A DNA stretch of 64,000 nucleotides from Straminergon stramineum (taxonomy: Eukaryota; Streptophyta; Bryopsida; Hypnales; Calliergonaceae): positions 35,390,547 to 35,454,546 of the forward strand of contig OY987263.1 in NCBI GenBank assembly GCA_963920665.1, given 5' to 3'. Positions within the stretch are counted from its first letter, which is position 1. Every line of letters starts with the position of its first letter. Shown here in pieces: positions 36,701-50,300 of this stretch. The position numbers were made by a program, and so were the translations under genes. The notes below the pieces were generated by a model, which made no database searches, was not told the DNA's origin, and saw only the letters and a list, made by a program, of their open reading frames with translations.

Positions 36701-37176
36701 CTGAATTGGGTTGGAGGTCCGTAATGGTCTCCCTACATTAGTAAGATATACTATGTGGAATTCTTTGCCACGACAGACTCTGAAAATTCATAAGGGCACA
36801 TATACATGACTAAATGATACAAAGATGCACTACAACAATGGAACCCAGTGACCCAATATGCATAAGCTTAGGTTCCTTCTAAAGTTGGTTGGACATGAAA
36901 CAATGTGGCAGGAGCTTGGATTCATCACCGTCGACAGCGCAGCCTACTTACACGCGACAATTGCGACCTGGACGACCGATTCCAGGTTCATTGCGAGAGG
37001 CACACACTAGTCCTGAAACACGCCCTGCACAGAGTTCATCAGCAAGTGCACCACCATCGTCCACTACCATAGGAGCGGTGGAGTACCTGCCACCCCACCC
37101 TGCGTTCAATCACAGCCGACCCGCACAGCTTCAACGTCAAAGCTCAGCTCCCAATTTTGAAATCCACCCTTGTTGA
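30750..37176 (+). CDS. MLO: MLO family seven-transmembrane, calmodulin-binding protein (13 coding exons, 608 aa)
   Basis: Exons: 30750-30905, 31383-31440, 31783-31997, 32307-32423, 32830-32893, 33176-33270, 33443-33511, 33653-33738, 33901-33991, 34415-34636, 34964-35034, 35549-35866, 36912-37176. All use GT-AG introns and the frame is continuous. Family landmarks in order: TLEYTPTWV and TM1 (about 21-50); ELMLMGFIS in TM2 (72-90); RICVPES and further cysteines in the first loop; [20 protein letters not shown] in TM3 (about 155-178); TM4 and TM5 around [17 protein letters not shown] (288-316); [31 protein letters not shown] in TM6; [20 protein letters not shown] in TM7. The cytosolic calmodulin-binding segment follows ([14 protein letters not shown], about 450-463), then a Ser/Pro-rich tail. 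The length is typical. MLO proteins act at the plasma membrane in Ca2+-linked processes; this member's exact role (mildew susceptibility, pollen tube or root responses in other plants) cannot be told. It is tail to tail with GRV2. Confidence 0.96.
36590..36735. mobile_element. Foldback MITE in MLO intron 12
   Basis: TAGGGAGCCCGGTAGGGATT at the left end and GGTCTCCCTA at the right end begin imperfect inverted arms of about 65 bp. The arms share AACCCAATTCAATGCAA (36624-36640) and its inverted copy (about 36688-36705). The element could form a long hairpin. TA at each edge would fit a TA target duplication. Confidence 0.6.
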
Positions 37177-38332
37177 TATCCGGCTTTTCAACAAAAGCTT
37201 CTTTCTAAGTGTACCAAAAAAAGGGTTACCTATCACCAGGGCTACGCACAATGTGGGCTATCATGTAGTACAATCTACCAGCATTTCAAGTCATGGAGAT
37301 TATCGCGGCAATGGTTTTTTTCTTTTTTTCGTGGCCTGCTTCAAGAGCGTTTTTTGCTGCTTATTTGATAAATGATATTAAGTAGTGGTTGCAATCTGTA
37401 CATCAAGCAGCATGATCCCATAGGCAATGATGAGGTGTTGAAAAGGTAATGATGAGGAATTATAGGTAGTAGCAATCACCACTCATTGAATCGGAGGAGA
37501 GAATCTCAGTCCTTCAATGTACAAAACTAAGTAGGTTGGGAGCTTAGGTCAATTATTTAACCTCCAACAGTTCGATCCAGAATACAGCAGGAGATGATGT
37601 ACAATTTGGATGTATGAGCAAAGTAATGCATCACTAGCAAATAACAATTGATGCACTCAACTCTGTCTCTCTCCAGGCTGTGCAATGGAAATAGGACAAG
37701 TGCTAAGTTGAAAAAGTACTGGCTCGTTCAAAATACTAGAATAATACTGTTACGTAACAGGTTTGATTTTCTTGTGAGTTGTGTCACATTACTGCCATTA
37801 ACACATGCAAGCCTGTTAGTTGCAATCCAACATGGAAAAACCTCGATCCTATTTTGGTAGCTATGAAATGTAAGCCAATTTCTCCGGTTATACGATTAAG
37901 TAGCTTGCTACCAACTACTGCACCAAGAAAAATGTTAATCAACAATCTTGAAAGGAAACATACACAGCACTGACATAAAAAAAGCCTGAAGCCTGAAGCT
38001 CCAAAGTGGATGCAAGTGTCTGAAAAGAACACTTCGCACGAAAGGCTGAAAAAATACCGACGCTTAGAACCTAATAATGAAATTTTATATACAATTAAGC
38101 AAAAAAGAAACCTCTTGCGAGCTCAGACAGGCGGGCTAATGAAGTTGAACTTCAATATTAATACCCCAAATAATCCTAGATCTATCTCAACTTCACCATA
38201 TATATGATGGAGGTCATCCAGGCTAGACCTGAATGATTACAAATGAATAGAAGGAATCATCGCAAGTGTACAAAATGAACACTCTACACTGGAAATAGAG
38301 ACGTTCCCCAAACAGAGGAGGATAACAAAGGC
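37177..38332. other. Convergent intergenic region between MLO and GRV2
   Basis: About 1.16 kb between the two stop codons. It must hold both 3' UTRs and polyadenylation regions. No gene or clear repeat is recognised. Short ORFs here (for example 37157-37375, 37784-38032) have no recognisable product. Confidence 0.6.
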
Positions 38333-41300
38333 TCACGGCTGTCTTCCAGCTCCACTGGTATCTGAAGCATGGGTGCCAGAAAGCCTAACCATTGCTGATC
38401 GAGAAGAAGGTTGAGGAAGAGCATATTTTACAACTCCGGAGGAGCCCTCAATGAGACCAGCTATACCTGCTGCCGCAGTTTGAGCATTTGAAGGTAGGAA
38501 AAGATCATGCTTTTGATCCTTATACGCACTCCACACCTAGAAAATTCAAAACAGAAAATCATTTTATCAGCATTCCATATAAACTAAAAACCGAATTGAA
38601 GCACAAAAAAAATATAATTTCTTCTTTGTTAAACCTAGAGGTGCCTGTAACCATCAGCACGACGTATTAATACAGGAAATACAGAGCGAGCTTTCACTGG
38701 AAGGTATGAAAAAGAGATCGTACGTCTGATGATGATAGAACATCTTGAACTCTAGCAGAGTGAGCACCCTCGCCAGCAAAGGCTTGTAAAACCTGCACCC
38801 AAAATAATCCAACTCTGAATCTCATAATAGCCGTTTAGGTTTCTCAAGAGGAGCGACCTTACCAACTCAAGAAGTCAACGCAACGAAACACTGACATGAA
38901 TCTGATGATCATCTATCACACAAAGGAGTCTTAACTGGGCTGCATGAGGGCCTTTCAAGCTGAAAAACCAACTACCTGAAGGTCAAATAATAAAGAAACC
39001 TTACAAGAGGAAGCTGAGGTGTGGCATAACATACCTCAACAGCCAAAACACGCCCTACAGATGCTTCATTTTCATTCCATTTCATCTGAGACATTAATCC
39101 ATTCCTTCCTCCAGCTCGCCAGTCTAAAATACCGAGTAGAACTTCCACCAAACCCGCTCTACACATCAAGCAGTCGGAATATCAAAATCAAAATCAAGTT
39201 GACGAAAGAAGTATACATCCTCGATAGCTCGGCATCCATAAAAAGTAATGCTTTTTCAGTGCTAAGACAGCTAGCCAAGTGTAGTCAGACCATATAATAA
39301 CACCAATAATTCCGGACGCTACTGGCATAAATAGATAAACAGAGAGCCCTAAAAGAAAGAGTTCATAATAGAACATGCAAGACGGTGCTTACTTCAATCC
39401 TTGAGCAACAAGTGCATCACGGGCGCGATTGCCTGCAGCAACCACCCTCTTGAGTGTTTCCAGGGCCAAGACACTGCCTCCAGGCCATCCTATGGCCTTC
39501 ATTAAAAGTGGCACAATCTGAGGTTCATCCGCAACAGATCATTATGAAACAAATCTCCTGAATTTCTTTGGTCTCGACATTGAATAAATGCAGAACGGCA
39601 TCAGGGAGACAAAAATGGCAAAGTATGGAGAAAATAATGACCAATCAAACCATACAGAAAGGGCCAATCGGCAAGATTAGGCAATAATAAGAACACAGTA
39701 AACTAAGATCCATAGAAAGATACCAAACACAGTGGATTGGGAAATTAAATGCAGATATTTCCAGGTCAAAGCAAAGGTGAGAGGGTCGAGCATTAAAACG
39801 AACAAAATGATGTTCCGTAAAGTTAATTACGAACCTGAGGCGAGCCCATTCCTGGTGTAGCCATAGCTTCTGCACAAGGCGTAGAAGCAGCCAACTGGTG
39901 CAATACCCTGAGGCAGCTCAATCGAACCTGTTCTTGAGGAGTTTGATTTCCAAACAAGCTTTCCGCATCTTCAACTTCCCAACTAGGGTCCCTGCCTCGG
40001 CTCTCACTCTTGGCTAAAACATTCTGAGAAGATGCCGAGGAGACGATACGGCCCTCATTAGCCATCGCTGAAACCAGCTTCGGCACATACCCCAAATGGG
40101 CAACATGGTCCGCAAGTAGAGGCTGCACACGTAGAAGTGACACTAGAGCAGCGGAGAGAAGTAATGGAAGCTGTGGGTCCACTTGAGATCCACCCCTTGA
40201 ATGCGTAGCTGCAGCTGCTGTCACATATTGGTCCAGTAAGCCTTCTAAGAACCGCTTAGGGTTCCTGAGAGGAAACTTTGGATCCTTGAGAAACAACCGA
40301 ACGTACACTCCACCAACCTGACAGAGGTAAATAAAACCGAACCAATGAAGCTTCGTAGGAGAAACAAGACATTAAAACAAGAACAGAGGAATGATATCGC
40401 ACAATGAAGGAGCCATAACGAGAAAATGTCTATTACATCGCAAAACATTCTCATATACAAAAGTGAAAACTACAAAAAAGTGGAAGAAAAAGCACCTGAG
40501 GCTCTTCGTTGACGTCTTGCTGCCCAGACGAATTCTCAGGGAGATCCCACTCCACGACTTTGCCTTTGGTTTGTTCTCTGTAAAGATCAGCTGCCATGGT
40601 GGCCAGCTGCGCACCAAGAGATGCCGCCATTGCAGGGCTCCATACAAGCTCTGGAGTCTCGCTACTTTGCTCCAGGGCTGCCACTACTGCATCCCCTGGC
40701 CCATCCCGGATGGAAGAAACCAATCCATCTGGAAGGAACCGTGCCACAGTGATGGCTACTCGAGGTCCGTGCATGGGTTGCCCCACAAGCTTTCCTAACA
40801 AGGATGCCGCTGCTATCCTCGTCTGACTAGAGACTTCTTCTGAAATGAAAATATGTAAAAAATAAAAATCAGTAATGATGACGTCATTCACATGGTAATA
40901 CCCATGCGAATAAAGAGTTGAACTCAACAAACTTTCAAGCTAAATCAGGAACACGCAACATAACTTCAAGAAACAGAAAAGCTCCATAAACTAATTCTGT
41001 GCGATCATTTCAGTGCAGTAACAAATACTTAAGAAGTCCTAATGCAATAGGCAAAATTACCTTGTAACATAAGGATTAGAAAAGTACTAAAATTTAGGCT
41101 ACTTGGCACACTCCATTCCATTATTATTAAGTTTAATCCTAATTCATTCCTGCTTAACTTAATGACCTACATAAGTGATACTAAGTGATTTCAATATTTC
41201 CCGATCGTCTAATCACAAACCTTGGCCAGGTAGAACAAGTTGAAGTATGTACACCACTCCCCCATGCTTAGCAGCTGCCCAAGCAAGTTCGGATGTGCTT

Positions 41301-44300
41301 GCCAGGGAGTACAGAACCCTTAAAGCGTCTGACCTGCAAGCAGGAGCACAGTGCAACAACTGGAGGAGGAGAAGTAACGCTGAACGGTCAGCTACCAAAG
41401 CTTCCACACACGATGCTTGCATAGTGAGTCGTGCAAGAACGTCGAGGCAAAGTTGTGGCACTTCGGCACTGGAAGGTCCCGTATCCAATAAACAATTCAG
41501 CAGAGGTGCGAGTCTTTCTTTGGAAGAGAAAACTGATGTCAGCTCTGAATCTGCACTCAAGATGTTCTGCAAGCACAACAAATGATAATGTCATAAGCAC
41601 TTTTTTATTTTCAAGAAGTGCAAAGCAAAATAAGGGGTCCAGAGAGAATTGGTAAACATTAAAAATTGAAAATAAATTCACCCTTATGATAAGGATCAAA
41701 ATACGCAGCTATGAACCAATAACACTCTAACTACTGCTGCACTCATAATAACGTCCTCTCCAGTTGCTTTGTTCATGAAATAAAAAAGGAAATCAATTAG
41801 AGTATCAATGCAAACGTAGAGCACCACAAGCACGCGGATGATGCTAAAAATAAAAGGATTGGAACTCTAATCAGACCTGTAATGCCTTCAGCGCCATAGT
41901 GAGGTTCTTGACAAGAGTCTTTCCGGGAGACTCGATAGAGCTTGGACTAGTTACAACAGCAGTTACTACAGAAGGAACATCTTCCCCTCTCTCCTCTCCT
42001 TCCTGTGTCTGGGATTTCGCTTCAATAGGATCTTCAATTGGATCTGGAGGCACAGGAGGTCCCGCATTTTCACTTGCCCCGGTCTCCGCGACAGCTTGTG
42101 GCATTGGTTGAGGCTCCGGAAGAACTTCAACCTCTGCCGATAATCTCTGTCTTGCTTCAACAACGTTGCTGATATAATCTACTAAAGCCTCACAAAGATG
42201 TTGGCCATTCGCAATTTCTGAATCTGGCTGCTCATTATAAACTCTCAAGTACACATCTCCAACATGTAGCTCACTCGTGAGGACCTTGTAATTGAAGTCC
42301 TGGGCTGCTTGCATGTCATACGTGCCGTCCGCAAGCTGAGACATACGCTGGTTCTCAACAAAATTTAGTAGTTCAGCTCTCATTGCTGAGTTCCAGATAA
42401 TCTGCATAACAACCACTTCAAGTCAGTGTGATTGACGTCATGGCTTGATCAAGTCATTGTAATCACGAAAGCTATGCAGTTTGAACCTTACAAAGATACG
42501 ACAACTGCCAAATAAACCTGACTTCGTTCCTAATTTTTTACTAGCCTTGATGCTGTGTTCCTCGCCCTTATTACACTGTTCACTCCTAAACATTGAAAAA
42601 TAGAAGCATGAATTTGAGGCATGAAAACCAACAGACCTGAGGAGACTCAACATTAGAGTTGAGATTTCGAAGCAAGTCCCTAGGGGATTCGTTACTCAAC
42701 ATGGCCGCAAGTTTTGGCGTTAACATCTCCCGCAAAGCTTTGGCAGCAATTTCATTGGGAGGAGTAAAAAGATCATCCTCCAGGAGACCAGCTAATCTTG
42801 CTAGTGCACGCACTGCAAGCATTGCATGCATATTCTTTGCAGTTTGAATACTATTCCCAATTTGTGGTCCAGTCGCAGAGCTATGTTCAGCTGTGGAATC
42901 GTATTGTAAAAGCAGAGGCGTCAGGAACCTGCAAAAAATAGTCATGGATATCAAAATTCAATCGATCATAGTCAGCTAGATCCCCAACCTCATGGACAAA
43001 AATTACGCAGTAGAATTCTATAACCTTGGCGCCAAAATAGAAATATTGTTACGGATCTCAAATCTTAAGGCAACTACATTCGTATTATAAATCGAATTGC
43101 ATAAGCACCAATGGCAAATAGGTTGGATATAGGGACCGTTGGCATTACGACTAAAAATATTAATTTGAACAGAACAAAATCTTCAAATGACTAGGCAAAG
43201 GAAACTGACCAGATCACTCCAGCCTTCAAGAGAGCATCTTGAAGTTTGGGTGATGCTGCCAAATGAGCAACGGTTTGTAATGCAGCCTCAACCGCTGTTG
43301 TTACCAACTCCAGTTCACAGCAGTGTACAACATCAACTGTGAATCCTGTATAATGTAGCATCTCTTGACGTGCACTTTCGAATGTACTCAAACCTGGAAA
43401 ACAACCAAAACCTGCGTCAGTTGTAAATGAAAATTGCATGCATACCCATGAAAATGCAAGGCTCTGAATGAAAAGCCACAACAGCAGTAATCTTCAAAAG
43501 CCATAAACGATGAATTTTTATCAACCTAAAATTGCGGATAATTTGATTAAGAAGGTCCACACATCTTTATCGAAACTTTTGGAAAATATACAGAAAAGCC
43601 CTGAGCATGAGAGAAAAAGTACCGGAAAAAGTGCGCATAATGTTGCTCACAATCACAGCAGATGGATCTGTTGGCGGTGTAGTCCTTTGAACAACACTCA
43701 TACACCGAGCCAGTAAAGTGGTAAGTAACGATATACCTCCATCGCGCACCAGCTCCTCTCCGTTCAATGCAGAAGAACAACATCTGCAGACAAACAATCC
43801 TGTCAACATCCGTTCCATGTCGCCCAAGGATGCAATCACAAAGAGTAAGAGGATAGTTGGCACTTACGTAAGCCATATTAATTCAGTGGCGGCCTCTAGG
43901 AGAGGTGCTCGCTCTGGGGAAAGAAAAGTGTTGTCATCACCGTCTATTGTGATCACGTTCAGCAGCATCGGATATCCCGCATATTTGAAGGGCTCCAAAA
44001 CAGTGCCATACCTACTGAAAAGGATGCATTGCGCTTTCAACAGAAGCTGCAGCCGCCAAGGCTGAGGACCTTGCAGACCTTGTAACGTGGCCTGTGATGA
44101 ACCAACATTACTTTTAGCTTAGTCCTATTGACAATCAAAAAGACAAGAAGCTCCTTATATTCGTTTCCACAGGCTTCAAAGCAAAACAAGAGAACAGTCC
44201 ATGCATGCAAATAACTCTTTCACATGGCCCCTGCAGTGTTCACCTGTAATCGTTCGTAGGCCTTCTGAACAGCTACAAACTTCTCTCTTCCTTGTGGGTT

Positions 44301-47300
44301 CTTGTCTGGATGATATCTCATAGCCAACCTCCGATACTGGCGTTTGAGAATTTCTTCATCAACACGTCCAAAAATCTTACCAGCGCTAGTCTTACTTTCT
44401 TCGCCACCATTCTCACTATTCTCACCGCTAACGTCAGTTTCATCCGCAGAGATTTCGAGTATAGCACAAGCCTCTTCTTCAGACAGGTCCAGGGGCCGCC
44501 TAGTTAGCTCCTCTCTCCACATGGCTAACAAAGATTGAAGAAACTCAACATGCTCAACAATCGGCCAATCTGGGAAGCGAATCTGATCGCATAGGTTGCG
44601 GAGGTAATAGCGGTGGCACCACATCTCATCTTGAAGCTCAGGATACGTTACAGGGGGCATGGGGGCATACTCATAGAGAGCATGACAGTGCTGTGGGAGT
44701 TTTTGAGGGAAATCTCCAAGATGTTTGAAGACCTGTCGTATAAAACAATTTATGTTAGACAAGAAAGTCACGAATCACCAGGCTATCAGCGTCAGAGTAC
44801 AAACCGATCCATAAGATTTTCTAAAACACTACGTCTATCTTCTCCAAACTTCAAACAAGAAATTGCACATTTTCACAACCTACGCCATCAGGTACCAAGT
44901 GTCCATTCAGCACTACGAATTCAACACTAATCGATTGATCAGAACTTGCGATACCACAAACCTAGGAGGTGTGACAAGAAAGAGAAGAACCTGATCAATG
45001 AGACGCTCTCCACGCATCTTGTGAGTCCATATAATTTCCGGTGAATCTGAATCAGCTACAAGACCAGCCGCAAATGCAGAAGGGCCGCTTCTCTCCAATA
45101 CGTATAACAGACTCTCAGGTAATAGGCCCCCCAATACACTCCTTTTAGCCAATGGAAGAGAGGATGACACTGCTGCATCAGCACCCCCGTGGAAGGCCTG
45201 GTATGCATGAGTGGAGGCAAAAAGCTGTGCAGCAGAGTCTAGGTTTGAGCCGCCGTATGCTAGAGCAAAATAAAATGCCCCAGTATTGTACAGGCGCGCC
45301 ATTGCTTTGGGGTTTCTAGTTAGAATTGCCTTCAGCAATGAAGCTGCATTTTCCACAAGTGCAGGCTCTCCAGTCAACATTGCCTGTAGAAGAAAGAATG
45401 AACATCCACGCATCAATGATACTCAAAAAAATAATACAGTTAGAAAATCCAACAAGTTTGTCATCCAGCACTCAACGCTCGTCACTACAGGACACATAAT
45501 ACGAAGCTCATTAAAATCACAGAGATGAAAGTAAGCCGAAAATGCCTTACCTGAGCAATATGGTTCAAGCATCGCGGACTAGTGAGAATGCGCTTCACGC
45601 GAGGAGTTGGTGTAATAAGCTCTCCAGCATCATCTAAGTCAGAATGCACTCCTACCATGCTGTGCAAGATAGACAGCGCAACCTCTCCTACCTGCCAACA
45701 AACAGATGCTCCTATAAATATTTTCTTAAGAGGTATGGAGCTAGATATTTCAAGTTTGTATATCTTTATCAATAAAAAATCCAATAACTCTCCAGAAATT
45801 ACGAAACAAGACGAAGCCATCCAAACTCCAATTGCTTCCCTCTATTCACAAATTCGCTCAATAAAAGCTCAAAAATGGTGGAAGTGTTAATTCACGCAGT
45901 TATATCCTACGCATTGTCTTGCAAGTCCAGCAGGAGAACTTGTCGTTAACATAGTGCAAAGTTCACTAGGTATTATTCAACAATCAACGCACCTGCACCG
46001 GTGTTAATACCGCCACTCCGCTTCCAAGTGCCCATCGTAACTCTCGAATGTCCCGTAGACGTTTCCACTCTGTCATGCCCTGAGCCCAACATTTAGAATT
46101 CCAATCGATGTCTTGTTTTGACCATGCACGTCTGATCACATCTTTCTCCACAGGGCCTACTTGGGCCCCAGACTTGGTAACATAATGCCACTCCTTCTGT
46201 GGTTCTACAAAGGCATTGGCAGCAATCAAGTTGGACTGAAGAGGTATAGCAGTTCTCTCCGATGCTTCATGAGCAGTAGTGAGGAGGTCGACAGCAAGAA
46301 CACAACCCCCAACAGCAATGGACGCCTTAGCATTTGCTGGTACCACCATAAGGGCCTGTGCACCAAAAAAAAGTAGCTCATTAGACTAATAGTTCTACCA
46401 AGGCAACCCCGAGATATTTTTTTAAACTAAACTCATTGTCGAAGTCCTCAATTAAGCTCCAACGATGATGAAGAGCTGACACGAAAGTTTCGAGAGGCAA
46501 TCATCCGTTGACCCCTAAAGTACCGAGGATTCATAATTTTAAAAAGACCAACACAAAGAATTGTATTATGAAAAATATAATTCGGATGACGACACATCTT
46601 ATACCACCAGAATCAGTGAAGACAATAGCATATGTTAGTCCGAAACTAAATAAAATTGGACATATGCTATTCAAAACTGCCAAAAATAAGATCAGGCCCA
46701 AATTGGTCCTTTGGTTCTTTGGGGACTGAAACCAACAGCAAGAAATGAACCTCAGTCAAAAGGGGAAGAGTAGCAGAGTAAAATTGAATAGAGCTCCTAA
46801 ATCTATCATAGTGAAAGGGGTCAGCGGCATAAATGCCTCACCTTTAAGAGAAGCAGACATCGATGTCGTAGAGCCCTGTCACTGGTACGATCAACCAACA
46901 CAGTTATATGCGGCGTTCCATCGAAGGGGCCAATCGTTTGATGGTGTTGCTCATAAACTATAGCCATAGCTCGTGCACACAATTCCCGAACTGAGGATCC
47001 CCCGCCTCCTCCAAAACCATCCAAACCAGCCATGTCACACCAGTCAACTCCAAGGTCTTCTAAGGCTGATCCCTCGACTGTGAGACCAATATCAGCATCA
47101 CAAAGGAATCGATGATACAAGGCCCGAAAAAAGACAACAGGATCACGAAGAGGGAAACCTTCAGCTCCGCTCCCACTGTCAAGAAGCAGCCGGAGGTAAT
47201 ATTGTCCCACACAGACCTCCTTTGCCAGACTGGCATACCGAACTGCAAATTCTGCATAATTCCACGAAAGTTGGCTAATAGATTCGGTGACATCTCCTGC

Positions 47301-50300
47301 TATCGACACTCTTTCAATGACGCTCACATCCACAGTTCGCTCTTTTTCAACATCTAAAAGATGTACTTCAGCTTGTAGAGACTCCCGAAGCTCTTGACGA
47401 GTCCGTGCATTCCATATCAGATCAGCACGGGAGTGATCCAATCCAAACTCACGCCAAAACTCTGGCCAGTTGCAAAGCAGACACCCAGATCCAACAGCCA
47501 CATTTTCAGTGGCTATCTGAGCCGGTGCTGGGACTGGTGGCTGAGAGTCGATGGCACTTGGAGTATTGTTGACGTGTATTGCACTTCCTAAATACTGATC
47601 CCCACTTGTGTAGGGATTGGTAGTTGCGGCTTGGGCCAAAGCAGGCAAAGCTTGAGAAGGACCGATTGCAGAAAGCGAGCTTTTTGCACTGGAATGAACA
47701 TTCTCCTCTTCAGACGAGGCAGTGGGTCCTTGAGAACTTGGAGAATTTTGATTCGAGTTTTGTTGTGGCTGTTGTACATTCCCAATATCAAGAGGTAGGG
47801 CTGAAAATGGATTTTGTGAAGAGCTTGTGCTGCTTTTCCGAGGTACTTTTCCCTTACGCCGTTGCAGTATTCTCAGCTGCTTTCTCTTGGCTGAGATCGT
47901 GCTTAACGCCAAACTTTGAGCGTCAAGGTCCTCTTCATCTGTAGGCTGTGTGTAAAGGTATGCAACAAGTCCAGGAGGTAGTACCCTTGAGAGCAGATCA
48001 AGAGCCGGTTGATGTGCATCTGCCCACAAAGCAACAAGCTGTCGGCTCACATCCCTCCGCTCCCCAGCTGGTAAGAAAAAAGCATGCACAAGGTGACGCA
48101 ACAGCGCTCCATCCCGCAACGCAGCATCTCGCATCGACTCTGCAGCCACAGCATCCTCCTCTGCAATGGCTCTCATGATGACTGCTATAGTTTCACGAAC
48201 TCCTTCAGCAGGGTGCCCAAAGAGTGCAAACAACCGACGTTTTAAGCCGGCCACTAGACGCAGCATCTCTACAAAGGTAGAGTGGTCTGTTGTCTCACTT
48301 TGCGGCTCACATAGCATTGCCTCCAGAACCTCAACTATTGCCATAGAGAGCAACGGAGAGACAGAAGCTGGTTTCAAGCGATAGACAAGTATCATAAGGT
48401 GGATCTGGTTTCCAAGCATTGCAGACTTCGCAAGGATGACACCTGCATGTTTCTCGCCTCTTGACAATGCCAACATATGGTTTTCGCCAGCGCCCCCTCC
48501 GATCAGCATGGCCACAAGTCCTGCCGCTTCCATGGCCACGGCGTCTGATCCTGACTGAATCAGGCCCATGATTCGGTTTGCAGCAACAGGCAACGAAGCC
48601 ACTAAAGATGCAGCATATGAAGATCCCATCAAGCGACGTAAGCAAGCTACTAAGCCCACCAATGTGCCAGCTGCTTTAGGAGATGGCGGTGGAGGAGGAG
48701 GACTATCAGGAGGTAAGTTGGTCGGGGCAGGTAACATAGACAATAGCGTCATGAGAGTAACATCGGTCACTTCCATGTGCGGTTGTAAGCCGTCATAAGG
48801 CACACAAGCATTGAATTCCTGAACACGTCTCCATAGGCGAGCTTTGGAACCAGGGATGGACCCACCTTCAGCAACCGCATCCTTGGCAGCCGCTGTGAGG
48901 TGTTTCACATGAAGGGCCTCTCCTTCTACATCCGCAAACAAACGATGGTGACCGCTTACAGATACAGGGGAGGGATGGGGCATCACACGCCCACAGGGAG
49001 GATCTAGTCGGTGTCCTGGCATGGTAACTCTGGCCAGCATGGGGAGAGGACGTTGACCCTGCCCAAGACAAGGTAGTTAGTGTATGGTTGTTTACTGCGT
49101 ATTGCTGTAGGTACGTATTGGTAGAAACAAGGATCTGTAGGAGTACATGCACCGAATTCATTGGCATGGCATCCTATAAATGACAACGATGGCCTACTAC
49201 ATACCAACCACGCCAAAAGACCCAAAGGAAACGATGAGGCTATCATCGGACCCACCTCAGTCTGTATGGTATCCCGCATCGCTGCCAAGAGATTATCCCG
49301 TGATGTGCATGAATAAACCTACACAGGCCATGACAAACTGCTCATCAGCATGCGTCTATTTTGTTGACTCGTCGAAATCCCTCAGTCTAAAATTGAGCGT
49401 CAAAATGCAAGCAAAAACGTTCTCACTTCTTCAAGTCTAGAACAAAAGGATGGAGGTATTCAGTTAGTGACTCTGACGAAACAGTGAGAAAATTTATAGC
49501 TGATTACAATCGTACATGCATTGGGCAGCCATCATTGAAATCAATGGCGAACATTTGAGGCTCCTCTGCAAATCGAACAAGTGCAGTCACCGCAGATAAA
49601 GGTCGGACAATTACCGCCTGCAAAATCAACATCTTGTTATGTTCAAGCCAGTTTTCAAATCAAATGCAGTACAAGACAACCATCAATCCATATATCGAAA
49701 GTTACATCGAAAGTTACAATGAATCGGACACAAGCAGAAGACATTGTCACATGGAAAAGGATAGACAATGATCAGCAAATAATTAGATAAACACCCCAGT
49801 TAAGGACACTAATTCCATTTTCTCCACAGCTTGGTATACTTTCTTCCTAACCTCGTAGTTGTTCTTCCGCCTTTCAACCAATGAACTTTTCGTGAGAACC
49901 AGCTGCCTTGCTACAGATTCACTGGCTCCGCCCAAACCTTTGATCCCATACAGAATCTGCACTGTCCCAGAGTGAGCAGTGCCATGTGCAGCAGTACGCA
50001 CCCGTGTTACTGACCACTCTCCGACAGGTGTTTCTTCGGCGCCTACTGCAGTCTTTGCTGTTATAGATACATGGTCAGATCGTCTCAAAGAACCACAATT
50101 TAAACCAATGCGCAGATACGAACCGCTTGACGTTATTATGACTTAATCAAAGTTTGAGACCTAGATACCGGCGTGCAGGATCGACGACAAGTAGAAACTG
50201 ACCTCTTTGCTTCAAAAATTCTGGGGCACCAATTGATTTTGTTGAGTCAACGTTAAGTGAAATCCCAACAGATGATTTGGCCATCCTTGTCTGTCAGAAA

